From assembly GCA_946628455.1 (NCBI GenBank), contig CAMOWP010000032.1, positions 1-15,098 on the forward strand: 15,098 nucleotides of DNA, written 5' to 3'. The translations under genes and the position numbers were made by a program. The notes under the pieces are model-generated. The model was given only the letters and a program-made list of their open reading frames with translations, was not told where the DNA came from and did no database searches. Shown one piece after another: positions 5,818 through 12,412 of the stretch; the stretch's first letter is position 1, and the number at the start of each line of letters is the position of its first letter. Source of the stretch: an uncultured Clostridia bacterium (GTDB lineage: Bacteria; Bacillota; Clostridia; Oscillospirales; Acutalibacteraceae).

Positions 5818-6538
5818 ATTCTAAATTTTCAGTTAAAAGCATTATTGCGGTTAAGGCGGCGACGGGAGCGGTCTGCGTTCTGAGTATTCTCGGGCCGAGA
5901 GTTGCGCAGCGTGCGCCGCTTTTTATAATTTCATCAACCTCGTCCTTTTCAAAGCCGCCTTCGGGTCCTATGTAAACCGAAACGGATTTTGTTTGTGCTT
6001 TAATTATGTCCTTAAGCGGCTCGCCGCCGCCCTCATAAAACACAATTTTAAGCTCGCTTTCATCCTGAGACAGCGCCTGCTTCAGGGTCATCATTTCGCA
6101 CACCTCGGGTATTACTCCGCGCCCGCTCTGCTGAGCGGCTTCAAGCGCGATTTTCCGATAACGCTGTGTTTTCTTTTTCGCGCTTTTTTCATCGGGACGG
6201 CTTATGCACCTTTTTGTAAGAGTCGGTACAAATTTAATTGCTCCGAGCTCGGTGCATTTCTGAATTATATCCTCAAGCTTGCTTCCCTTAGGAACGCCCT
6301 GATATATTGTTACGGCGCAGTCCGCCTCGCTTTCGCTTGCCTGCTTATAGCAGACCTTCAGGCGAACTGTGTCCTTTGTTATCTCCTCAATCTGACAGCC
6401 GAAATCGCTTCCGCCCCCATCAGTTACAACAAGCATTTCGCCCGTTTTCATCCTGAGCGATTTTGCGATATGGCGCGCCTGCTCCCCGTCAAGAATTATC
6501 TCATTTTCAGGGGTATAATCAATAAATAATTTCTGCAT
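5816..6538 (-). CDS. rsmE: 16S rRNA m3U1498 methyltransferase RsmE
   Basis: This 240-residue SPOUT-class enzyme methylates N3 of U1498 in helix 44 of 16S rRNA with S-adenosylmethionine. About 1-70 form the PUA-like RNA-binding domain (EQARHIAKSLRMK, also the usual opening of this family). About 75-240 form the trefoil-knot domain, with KGSKLEDIIQKCTELG, the knot motif YIGPEGGF (189-196) and LGPRILR (214-220). Length is normal. After LRT the almost invariant Glu of RTETA is Gln (Q222, codon CAG). The ATG at 6538 has AAGG upstream and starts 11 bp after the ArsR stop codon, so the two genes form an operon read from the ArsR promoter. The gene ends at a bidirectional terminator. Confidence 0.93.
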   Translation of the reverse strand: MQKLFIDYTPENEIILDGEQARHIAKSLRMKTGEMLVVTDGGGSDFGCQIEEITKDTVRLKVCYKQASESEADCAVTIYQGVPKGSKLEDIIQKCTELGAIKFVPTLTKRCISRPDEKSAKKKTQRYRKIALEAAQQSGRGVIPEVCEMMTLKQALSQDESELKIVFYEGGGEPLKDIIKAQTKSVSVYIGPEGGFEKDEVDEIIKSGARCATLGPRILRTQTAPVAALTAIMLLTENLE

Positions 6539-6549
6539 AGTCAGCCTTG

Positions 6550-6831
6550 CTACTCCTCTACATGCTCGATTGCGCTGTTGATAATAATCTTCACGTGCTC
6601 GTCGTCAAGGGAGTAAAAAATGTTTTTGCCCTCGCGCCTGCCCTTGACAAGGTGCGCTGATTTAAGCGCCCTGAGCTGGTGTGAAACCGCGGTCTGGCTT
6701 GCGCCGACCTCGTTAACAATATCGCCAACGCTCCTCTCCTCGTCAAAAAGCGAGAGGAGAATATTAATTCTTGTTGAATCTGCAAACGCCTTGAATAAAT
6801 CGGCTATTTCGTAAATTTCATTGCTATCCAT
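6550..6831 (-). CDS. ArsR/SmtB-family metal-sensing repressor
   Basis: This 93-residue winged-helix repressor is expected to bind DNA as a dimer and release it on binding metal. AFADSTRINILLSLF opens the domain, and SQTAVSHQLRALKSAHLV (45-62) is the recognition helix region. GRREGKNIFYSL is the wing. The last helix carries D77-x-H79-x10-H90-x2-E93, which matches in spacing and residues the alpha-5 zinc site of SmtB (D-x-H-x10-H-x2-E). No CxC motif of the ArsR/CadC alpha-3 site is present. A zinc-type (or Co/Ni) sensor is therefore likely. The ATG at 6831 is chosen because GAGGTG lies before it; an ATG four codons earlier has no such site. It is followed by rsmE, and its promoter contains a palindrome that fits autoregulation. 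Confidence 0.9.
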   Translation of the reverse strand: MDSNEIYEIADLFKAFADSTRINILLSLFDEERSVGDIVNEVGASQTAVSHQLRALKSAHLVKGRREGKNIFYSLDDEHVKIIINSAIEHVEE

Positions 6832-6854
6832 AACACACCTCATATGCTTATTTT

Positions 6855-6866
6855 ATTCATATGAAT
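6855..6866. promoter_or_regulatory. Probable ArsR operator
   Basis: ATTCATATGAAT is a perfect 12-bp palindrome lying about 10-20 bp downstream of the predicted transcription start. AT-rich palindromes with TTCAT/ATGAA half-sites are characteristic of SmtB/CzrA/ArsR operators. The position would block transcription and supports self-repression. Confidence 0.65.
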
Positions 6867-6881
6867 GAAACCCGCAAGTGT

Positions 6882-6910
6882 ATTATAGATAAAATTGGCT
6901 GACTTGTCAA
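6882..6910 (-). promoter_or_regulatory. Sigma-A promoter of arsR-rsmE
   Basis: On the minus strand a perfect TTGACA (6905-6910) and a perfect TATAAT (6882-6887) are separated by 17 bp. The -35 box begins one base after the stop codon of the upstream DUF421 gene. The start is expected near 6875, about 44 nt before the ArsR start codon. Confidence 0.85.
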
Positions 6911-6911
6911 A

Positions 6912-7400
6912 TCACTCCGCTTTCTCAAAAACGTCTACCCTGCCCGACTCCGTAATCGTTGCAAGCAGGATATTTTCAAGCCTTCTGCCGCGGGAGAGGA
7001 GAATTGTCATTACCTCTTCCCTTTTTATTCCCGCCTTTTCAAGATTTTCCTCAACAAGCTCTCCGTTTTTTACTATTATGCTCGGAACGCCGTCGCGCAC
7101 CGGGGCAAAGTTAAAATCCTTAGGGTTGAGGCAGCGGCTCATCGGCTTTGGAAGAAAGCTGATTTTTCCGTTTTCCTCAAGCACCGCCGTGTCAACATCG
7201 CCTAAATTGAAATACCCCGCCTGCCGTGCGGCGCTGAAAAGCTCCTCAACCGATAAACCCGCTGCTGAAAGACAAGAGGAATCGATTTCGCCGTCCCGCA
7301 TAAGAAAGCTCATCTTATACCGCCGCGCTTTGTGCTGCGCAAGAGAGGCAAGCTGCAATGCAATTATTATAACAAGGAGAACTAATTCCGCCGCTTCCAT
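6912..7400 (-). CDS. Short DUF421 (YetF-domain) membrane protein
   Basis: The function is unknown. Residues 4-22 form one membrane helix, followed by a basic segment. About 28-90 match the YetF domain of DUF421 proteins (LMRDGEID, then LSVEELFSAARQAGYFNLGDVDTAVLEENGKISF). About 103-162 form the second, related half (PSIIVKNGELVEENLEKAGI..., LENILLATITESG). Full-length members have about 210-240 residues with three N-terminal helices; this one begins at what would be the third. The ATG at 7400 has GGGTGAT 5 bp upstream, and the next 100 bp hold a divergent promoter rather than a missing N-terminus, so the short form looks genuine. DUF421 genes are often linked to spores and membranes in Firmicutes, but no role is shown here. 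Confidence 0.82.
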   Translation of the reverse strand: MEAAELVLLVIIIALQLASLAQHKARRYKMSFLMRDGEIDSSCLSAAGLSVEELFSAARQAGYFNLGDVDTAVLEENGKISFLPKPMSRCLNPKDFNFAPVRDGVPSIIVKNGELVEENLEKAGIKREEVMTILLSRGRRLENILLATITESGRVDVFEKAE

Positions 7401-7445
7401 AATATCACCCGTAAATTAATCTTTTCGGTTATATTATTTTATATA

Positions 7446-7475
7446 TTGTAAAGTTTATACATTTTATGTTATAAT
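7446..7475 (+). promoter_or_regulatory. Promoter of the CDF-phosphoesterase-M20 operon
   Basis: TATAAT (7470-7475) is preceded by TGT, making an extended -10 element. TTGTAA at 7446-7451 gives a fair -35 with an 18-bp spacer. It lies 34 bp before the TTG start of the first gene. No further promoter is seen before 12347. Confidence 0.7.
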
Positions 7476-7509
7476 GATTAAATAAATATAAAATAAAGAC
7501 GGTGACTTT

Positions 7510-8112
7510 TTGAAAAACGTCAGGCTATATGCGGCAATTATCGGACTTGCCCTTAACTTTGCACTTTTTCTTACGAAGCTTTACATAGGCATCAGCACTA
7601 ATTCGCTTTCGATTTACTGCGACGCCGTAAACAATCTCGGCGACACGTTTGCGTGCGGTGTTGCGCTTTTCGGCTTTGCAATGATTAAAAGGCTTGGCGA
7701 GAAGCCGGCCGAAAGAGCGCAGAGCCTTTGCACCTTTGTTATCAGCCTTTTGATTGCTGCAACAGGAATTTACTTTGTGTATAACGGGCTCGAAAGGCTA
7801 TTTTATCCGATACCCGTTCAGTATTCTCTTAATTACTTAATAGTAATCAGCGCAACCATTGCCGTTAAAGTGCTTATGGCGTTGATGTTCAGAGCGTTCA
7901 ATAAAAAATCTCCGTCCCCCGTTTTAAAGGCGCTGCAGCTTGATTCGTTTCTCGACTGCTTTATTACAACCGCGGCGGTTATGGGGCTTGTTCTTGTTAC
8001 CAAGGTAAATTACGCGGTTGACGGAATTTTTGCAATCATTACAGGAAGCATTATTTCTGTTTCGGCAATTAAAAATATTGTTGCCGAGACGAAATATCTT
8101 ATAAACAATTAA
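7510..8112 (+). CDS. CDF-family cation transporter without C-terminal domain
   Basis: This 200-residue polytopic protein matches the six-helix membrane domain of cation diffusion facilitators, which export divalent metals in exchange for protons. Helix 2 carries SLSIYCDAVNNLGD, in which N41 and D45 occupy the metal-site positions. Helix 5 carries D145-x3-D149 (LDSFLD). Zinc transporters usually have His in helix 5 (and often helix 2), whereas Asp/Asn-only sites occur in manganese-type members. VDGIFAI (170-176) is the conserved helix-6 start. The protein stops at ETKYLINN, where the roughly 80-residue cytoplasmic domain normally begins, and an intact ribosome site for the next gene follows. 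The start is TTG with GGTGA 5 bp upstream; no ATG fits. It is the first gene of a five-gene operon. Confidence 0.85.
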   Translation: MKNVRLYAAIIGLALNFALFLTKLYIGISTNSLSIYCDAVNNLGDTFACGVALFGFAMIKRLGEKPAERAQSLCTFVISLLIAATGIYFVYNGLERLFYPIPVQYSLNYLIVISATIAVKVLMALMFRAFNKKSPSPVLKALQLDSFLDCFITTAAVMGLVLVTKVNYAVDGIFAIITGSIISVSAIKNIVAETKYLINN

Positions 8113-8131
8113 TTCTTAAGGAGTGGAATTT

Positions 8132-9442
8132 ATGGCAAAAACAAAAAAGGCTAAGGTAAAGAAAACGCCTAAGGAAAAAGCAAAAAAAGCAGGTAAGGTT
8201 ATGCTTATAATTTTACTTGTTATCGCTCTTATAGTAGGTATTCTTGCTATCGTTAACACCGTTATCGTCAAGAGCGAAAGAAGCTTTGTTGATTCAATCA
8301 AAACAGTAGGCTATGACGAGCAGCTTGCTCCCGAGCTTGATTCTGACGGCAATTATACCTTCACAACCGACAGGGATTTCAAGGTTGTTCAGCTGACGGA
8401 CGTTCATATCGGCTCAGGCTTTATGAGCGGCAAGAAGGACACAATGGCAATCAACGCTGTTGCCGCAATGGTAACGGCTGAGAAGCCCGACCTCGTTGTT
8501 GTTACGGGCGACGTTGCATATCCCGTTCCCTTCCAGTCGGGCACCTTTAACAACAAGCCCGGTGCAGTTACCTTTGCTGAGCTTATGGAAAAGCTCGGCG
8601 TTTACTGGTGCGTTGTTTTCGGAAACCACGACACAGAGGCGTATTCATATTTCTCAAGAGAGGATATTGCAAAGGTTTACTCAGATAAGGAAAAATACCC
8701 GCACTGCCTCTTCCGGTCAGGCGACGAGGCTGTTGACGGAGTCGGCAACTATATAATCAACGTTAAGAATTCAAAGGGCAAAATTACCCAGAGCCTCTTT
8801 ATGTTTGACTCCCACTCTTACACAGATAACGACTATTTCGGCATTATGTGGAAATATGACGCAATCCATAAAAACCAGATTGACTGGTACAACGCTTCGC
8901 TTAAGAAGCTCGCTGATAAAAACGGCGGCGTTACTCCGAAATCCCTCGCGTTCTTCCATATCCCTCCGCTTGAAATGAGAGAGGCATATTACGAATACAG
9001 AGACGCAGGTTTCAAGGACACTGACGACGTTAAGTACGTTTACGGTAAAGCAGGCGAGCACGACCTCGTTGTTTTCTCAAGCGCAAAGAACAACGGCCTT
9101 GTTGACGCATTCCTGGGCAGCAAGTCAATGCAGGGAATATTCTTCGGCCATGACCACGTTAACAACATTTCGCTTGACTACAAGGGCCTGAAGATGACCT
9201 ACGGCTACTCCGTTGACTATCTTGCATATACAGGCATCAGCAAGTTCGGCTTACAGAGAGGCTGCACAATAATAAATGTCAAAACTGACGGAAGCTTTGA
9301 TTATCACGGCGAAAACTACTACCAGGATAAATACGTTTCACCGCAGACCAAGGAAACCGTTGACCTTGAAAATGAATACGGCGCAGACAGCGAGCATTCG
9401 CTCAACCCGCTTGCAAGCAGAGATGAAGAGGAACAAGGATAA
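8132..9442 (+). CDS. Membrane-anchored calcineurin-like metallophosphoesterase
   Basis: This 436-residue protein has a very lysine-rich N-terminus (1-22), one membrane helix (about 23-46) and a large domain that should face outside. All metallophosphoesterase motifs are present: LTDVH (D90, H92), TGD (D127), GNHD (N165, H166), FHIPP (H276) and GHDH (H340, H342), which together bind two metal ions. The organisation is that of COG1409/Dcr2-type phosphatases. The substrate is unknown. AAGGAG lies 8 bp before the ATG at 8132, which I prefer to an upstream in-frame GTG that overlaps it. The gene starts 19 bp after the CDF gene and is followed at 2 bp by the DUF5058 gene, so it is translated within one operon. 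Confidence 0.9.
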   Translation: MAKTKKAKVKKTPKEKAKKAGKVMLIILLVIALIVGILAIVNTVIVKSERSFVDSIKTVGYDEQLAPELDSDGNYTFTTDRDFKVVQLTDVHIGSGFMSGKKDTMAINAVAAMVTAEKPDLVVVTGDVAYPVPFQSGTFNNKPGAVTFAELMEKLGVYWCVVFGNHDTEAYSYFSREDIAKVYSDKEKYPHCLFRSGDEAVDGVGNYIINVKNSKGKITQSLFMFDSHSYTDNDYFGIMWKYDAIHKNQIDWYNASLKKLADKNGGVTPKSLAFFHIPPLEMREAYYEYRDAGFKDTDDVKYVYGKAGEHDLVVFSSAKNNGLVDAFLGSKSMQGIFFGHDHVNNISLDYKGLKMTYGYSVDYLAYTGISKFGLQRGCTIINVKTDGSFDYHGENYYQDKYVSPQTKETVDLENEYGADSEHSLNPLASRDEEEQG

Positions 9443-9444
9443 AA

Positions 9445-10215
9445 ATGAATTTTAAAGACGATACTTTTATGACGGTCCTTGCCCTTTGCGTTGTTGCGTT
9501 TGTAATCGCGCAGGCAGCGTTCTTCCTCGTAAGAGCCGTAAAAAGGGCAAGAGAGCTCGGCATTGAAAAAGGAACAATAAAAAACACGATTATTTCCTCG
9601 GCGCTTTTCACTATTGCTCCCGCGATAGGAATAGTTGCAACGGTGCTGACTCTTGCTTCGGCACTCGGCTACGTTCTGCCGTGGATAAGGCTTTCCGTTA
9701 TAGGAAACATCTCATACGAGGTAACGGCGGCTGAATCGGCAATCGGCGCATACGGCCTTGCGGGCGGTATTGCAAACCCGATAACAGACCCGAAGGTTTT
9801 CGCCACCGTTGCGTGGGTTATGACCCTCGGCTCTATGATGCCGCTCATTCTCACTCCTATTATGATTAAAAAGGTTCAGAAAAGCGTAGGCAAGGCGGTT
9901 TCGGGCAACAAGGCGTGGGCGGACGTTATGAGCGCAGCGGCGTTCATCGGCCTCATTGCAGCCTTTGTTGCAAGAGCCATTGCAGGTCAGGGAACAAAGA
10001 GCATAACGGGCGACGGCGCAGGAGTGCTGTCGGTTTCAGCGCTTGTTTTTTCAATAGTGCTTATGCTGATTTTGTCAAAGTTTGCAACGCTTCCGAAGAT
10101 GAAATGGCTCGAGAGCTTTGCCATGCCCCTCGCTATGATTGGCGCAATGGTGCTTGTTGCAGTTCTTGCGCAGGTGCTTCCGCACGATATCGCGTTTATG
10201 GAATGGAGGGGTTAA
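9445..10215 (+). CDS. DUF5058-family polytopic membrane protein
   Basis: This 256-residue, very hydrophobic protein has about seven or eight predicted helices (around 8-28, 50-76, 100-112, 118-140, 162-180, 192-212 and 225-246). From sequence character I recognise DUF5058, a family of unknown function common in Firmicutes; this is from memory, not from a search. Features that look conserved are TIAPAIG (56-62), GNIS (87-90) followed by ESA (97-99), GLAGGIANPITDPK and LILTPIM. Polar residues inside helices and Gly/Pro-rich re-entrant-like loops suggest a transporter. AAGGAT precedes the ATG, and the stop codon lies 3 bp from the next start. The tight packing with a second membrane protein and an M20 hydrolase suggests a common substrate; this is inference. 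Confidence 0.82.
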   Translation: MNFKDDTFMTVLALCVVAFVIAQAAFFLVRAVKRARELGIEKGTIKNTIISSALFTIAPAIGIVATVLTLASALGYVLPWIRLSVIGNISYEVTAAESAIGAYGLAGGIANPITDPKVFATVAWVMTLGSMMPLILTPIMIKKVQKSVGKAVSGNKAWADVMSAAAFIGLIAAFVARAIAGQGTKSITGDGAGVLSVSALVFSIVLMLILSKFATLPKMKWLESFAMPLAMIGAMVLVAVLAQVLPHDIAFMEWRG

Positions 10216-10218
10216 TTT

Positions 10219-10884
10219 ATGGAGAATAAATATATCGATAAAACCCATACCTACGGCAGGCTGTGGATGTTCGTAACGCTCCTCGTTTTCCTTTCGGTGC
10301 CGACCATGATTTGCGCTCACCTCGGCGTTAAGCCCGAGCTTGCAAAAATCGCAAAGGGGCTTGCAACGGTTGCGCTTGTTTTCTATCCTACGGCTGTTAT
10401 AGAGGTTATAACCTACACTCCGCTGCTCGGAACGGGCGGAACTTATCTCGGCTTTGTTACGGGAAACATCACTAATCTTAAAATGCCCGTTGCGCTTTCC
10501 TCAATGGAGAGCGCCAAGGTTGACGCAAACAGCGACGAGGGCGAGGTTATTTCAACAATTTCAATTGCGGTTTCCTCAATTGTAACAACTGCGATTATCG
10601 CAATTTTCGTTTTACTTTTCAGGCCGATACTGTCAGGCATAACAGGTGAAGGCTCCGTGCTTGCTCCTGCCTTCCAGCAGGTAACGCCCGCGCTTTTCGG
10701 CGCGCTTTGCGCTTCATATCTCGCTAAGCACTGGAAAATATCAATCCTCCCGATTGTGCTTTTATGCGTTGTGCTTATATTCAAGGGCGATTTGGCGATA
10801 GGAATTCTTATTCCCGTCGGAATTGTAGTATCGCTTCTCGGAGCGCACATCATGTTTAAGAAAGGCTGGGTAGGACAGAAATGA
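10219..10884 (+). CDS. Polytopic membrane protein, probable partner of DUF5058 protein
   Basis: I do not recognise a named family. The 221-residue product has about six hydrophobic segments (around 14-33, 48-66, 70-82, 112-135, 150-168 and 174-211). LGTGGTYLGFVTGNITNLKMP (69-90) and SSMESAK followed by an acidic loop DANSDEGE stand out as probable functional elements. GNI(S/T) followed 10-15 residues later by ESA also occurs in the preceding DUF5058 protein, so the two may be distantly related halves of one complex. A strong GGAGGGG lies before the ATG, 3 bp after the upstream stop. The 3' end overlaps the next gene by 4 bp (ATGA), which couples translation of this protein to the M20 hydrolase. 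Confidence 0.8.
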   Translation: MENKYIDKTHTYGRLWMFVTLLVFLSVPTMICAHLGVKPELAKIAKGLATVALVFYPTAVIEVITYTPLLGTGGTYLGFVTGNITNLKMPVALSSMESAKVDANSDEGEVISTISIAVSSIVTTAIIAIFVLLFRPILSGITGEGSVLAPAFQQVTPALFGALCASYLAKHWKISILPIVLLCVVLIFKGDLAIGILIPVGIVVSLLGAHIMFKKGWVGQK

Positions 10885-12347
10885 CTTGGTGGCAGATAGT
10901 TTTAATAATAATTGCGGCATTTATTGTTATTACGGCAATCCGCGCGGCGTTCTTCAGAATCAGGCGTCCCGAGGTTGAGCCTATGCCCGATGAGAGAGTT
11001 GACGCCGAGAGAATTCAGCGCCACCTCACAGAGGCGATTCAAATAAAAACTATTTCAAATGTTGACGAAAGCAAGGTTGACTGGGGCGAGTTTGACCGCT
11101 TCCACGAATTCCTTGAGCGCGAATTCCCTCTCACTCACAAAACGCTGAAAAAGGAAAAGGTTTCCGTCGCTTCCCTGCTTTACACCTGGGAGGGCAAAAA
11201 CCCCGAGCTTGACGGAATCGCCTTTCTTTCTCACCAGGACGTTGTTCCGATTTCGGAGGGAACGTATGACGACTGGGAGCACCCGCCGTTTGAAGGCTTT
11301 AACGACGGCGAATTTATCTGGGGCAGAGGCGCGCTTGATATGAAAAACCACCTCATTTCGGTAATTGAGGCGGTTGAATCCCTTCTTGAGGACGGCTTCG
11401 TTCCCGAGAGAACTATTTACCTTTGCTTCGGCCACAACGAGGAAATAGTTGCGGGAACAAACAACGGCGCGCACGCTATTATGGAAACACTCAAGGCTCG
11501 CGGTGTTCACCTTGATTCAACGCTTGACGAGGGTGGTGCAATCCTTCCCGCAAACGTTAAGGGAATCCTCAAGGGAAATCTTGCAGGAATCGGCATTGCC
11601 GAAAAGGGCAACACTGATTTGAAAATCACCGTTCACGCAAAGGGCGGCCACTCCTCGCAGCCTCCGCAGCATACGGGGGTCGGCATGATATCCGACGTTG
11701 TTCACGACCTTGAAAAGCATCAGTTCAAGGCAAAAATGCTGCCTATGGTTACGGATATGTTTACCCTTATCGGAAAGCATATGACCTACCCCGCAAGGCT
11801 TTTCACCTGCAACCTTCCGATACTCAAGCCGCTTGTTCTCGCAATTGCGAAGAAAATCCCGCCCGCTGCTTCGTTTATAAGAACGACTACGGCGTGCACA
11901 ATGCTTGAGGGCTCGCCTGCGGCAAACGTGCTTCCGCAGACGGCAAGCGTTACGGTTAATTTCCGCCAGCTTCCCGGAACAACAACAGACGACCTTATTA
12001 AGCACATCCGCAAGGTTGTCAGAAACAAGGACATCGACGTTGAATTCATCAAGGGCAAGGAGGCTTCGGCTGTTTCTCCGACCGATACGAGAGCTTTCAG
12101 AACAATGACCGAGCTTTCTCACCAGATGGACAGATATAACATCGTTGCCCCGTATCTCGTTATGGGCGGAACGGACACATATCATTACGAGGAAATCTGC
12201 GAAAACCTTTACCGCTATTCTCCGTTTACGGTCAGCACCTCGCTGCTGCTCACTACTCATTCAACTAATGAGCGCTGCCCCGTTGACCAGCTTGCAGAGG
12301 GCGTTAAGTTCTTCAAGAGATATATGAGAATAATGGCAAGCGAATAA
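10881..12347 (+). CDS. Membrane-anchored M20-family metallopeptidase (PM20D1/CPS1-like)
   Basis: This 488-residue zinc hydrolase has an N-terminal membrane helix (about 4-25). Metal and catalytic residues of the M20 family are present: H118 and catalytic D120 in SHQDVVP, bridging D153 in GRGALDMK, general base E187 with ligand E188 in GHNEE, D216 in LDEGG and H460 in TTHSTNE. KGGHSSQPP (about 254-262) opens the dimerisation domain, about 225-365. N-terminal anchor, length and motifs agree with carboxypeptidase S and mammalian PM20D1, which cut or form N-acyl amino acids and small peptides. In this host the substrate is unknown. It overlaps the previous gene by 4 bp and is the last gene of the operon, ahead of a terminator. 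Which side of the membrane it faces cannot be decided with certainty. Confidence 0.9.
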   Translation: MTWWQIVLIIIAAFIVITAIRAAFFRIRRPEVEPMPDERVDAERIQRHLTEAIQIKTISNVDESKVDWGEFDRFHEFLEREFPLTHKTLKKEKVSVASLLYTWEGKNPELDGIAFLSHQDVVPISEGTYDDWEHPPFEGFNDGEFIWGRGALDMKNHLISVIEAVESLLEDGFVPERTIYLCFGHNEEIVAGTNNGAHAIMETLKARGVHLDSTLDEGGAILPANVKGILKGNLAGIGIAEKGNTDLKITVHAKGGHSSQPPQHTGVGMISDVVHDLEKHQFKAKMLPMVTDMFTLIGKHMTYPARLFTCNLPILKPLVLAIAKKIPPAASFIRTTTACTMLEGSPAANVLPQTASVTVNFRQLPGTTTDDLIKHIRKVVRNKDIDVEFIKGKEASAVSPTDTRAFRTMTELSHQMDRYNIVAPYLVMGGTDTYHYEEICENLYRYSPFTVSTSLLLTTHSTNERCPVDQLAEGVKFFKRYMRIMASE

Positions 12348-12354
12348 GCTGTTA

Positions 12355-12380
12355 GTCACCGGTAACTATTCGCCGGTCAC
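12355..12380. repeat. Inverted repeat downstream of the M20 gene
   Basis: GTCACCGG (12355-12362) and CCGGTCAC (12373-12380) pair with one mismatch around a 10-nt loop. On the plus strand it is followed by A rather than T residues, so alone it is not a terminator. Confidence 0.5.
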
Positions 12381-12385
12381 AAAAA

Positions 12386-12412
12386 AAGAAGCTGATTACT
12401 CAGCTTCTTTTT
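12386..12412. terminator. Bidirectional terminator overlapping the end of the FN3 gene
   Basis: AAGAAGCTGA (12386-12395) and TCAGCTTCTT (12400-12409) form a perfect stem with loop TTAC. T residues follow on the plus strand, and seven T follow on the minus strand. One arm encodes the last codons of the leftward FN3 protein, whose TAA stop is in the loop. Confidence 0.85.

Noticed and set aside
5993..6529. 178-codon plus-strand frame opposite rsmE
   Set aside because: It is the antisense shadow of a well-conserved gene, with no ribosome site or recognisable domain.
11517..12260. 247-codon minus-strand frame opposite the M20 gene
   Set aside because: It is antisense to conserved M20 motifs, rich in Arg, Cys and Ser as typical shadows are, and has no start signals.
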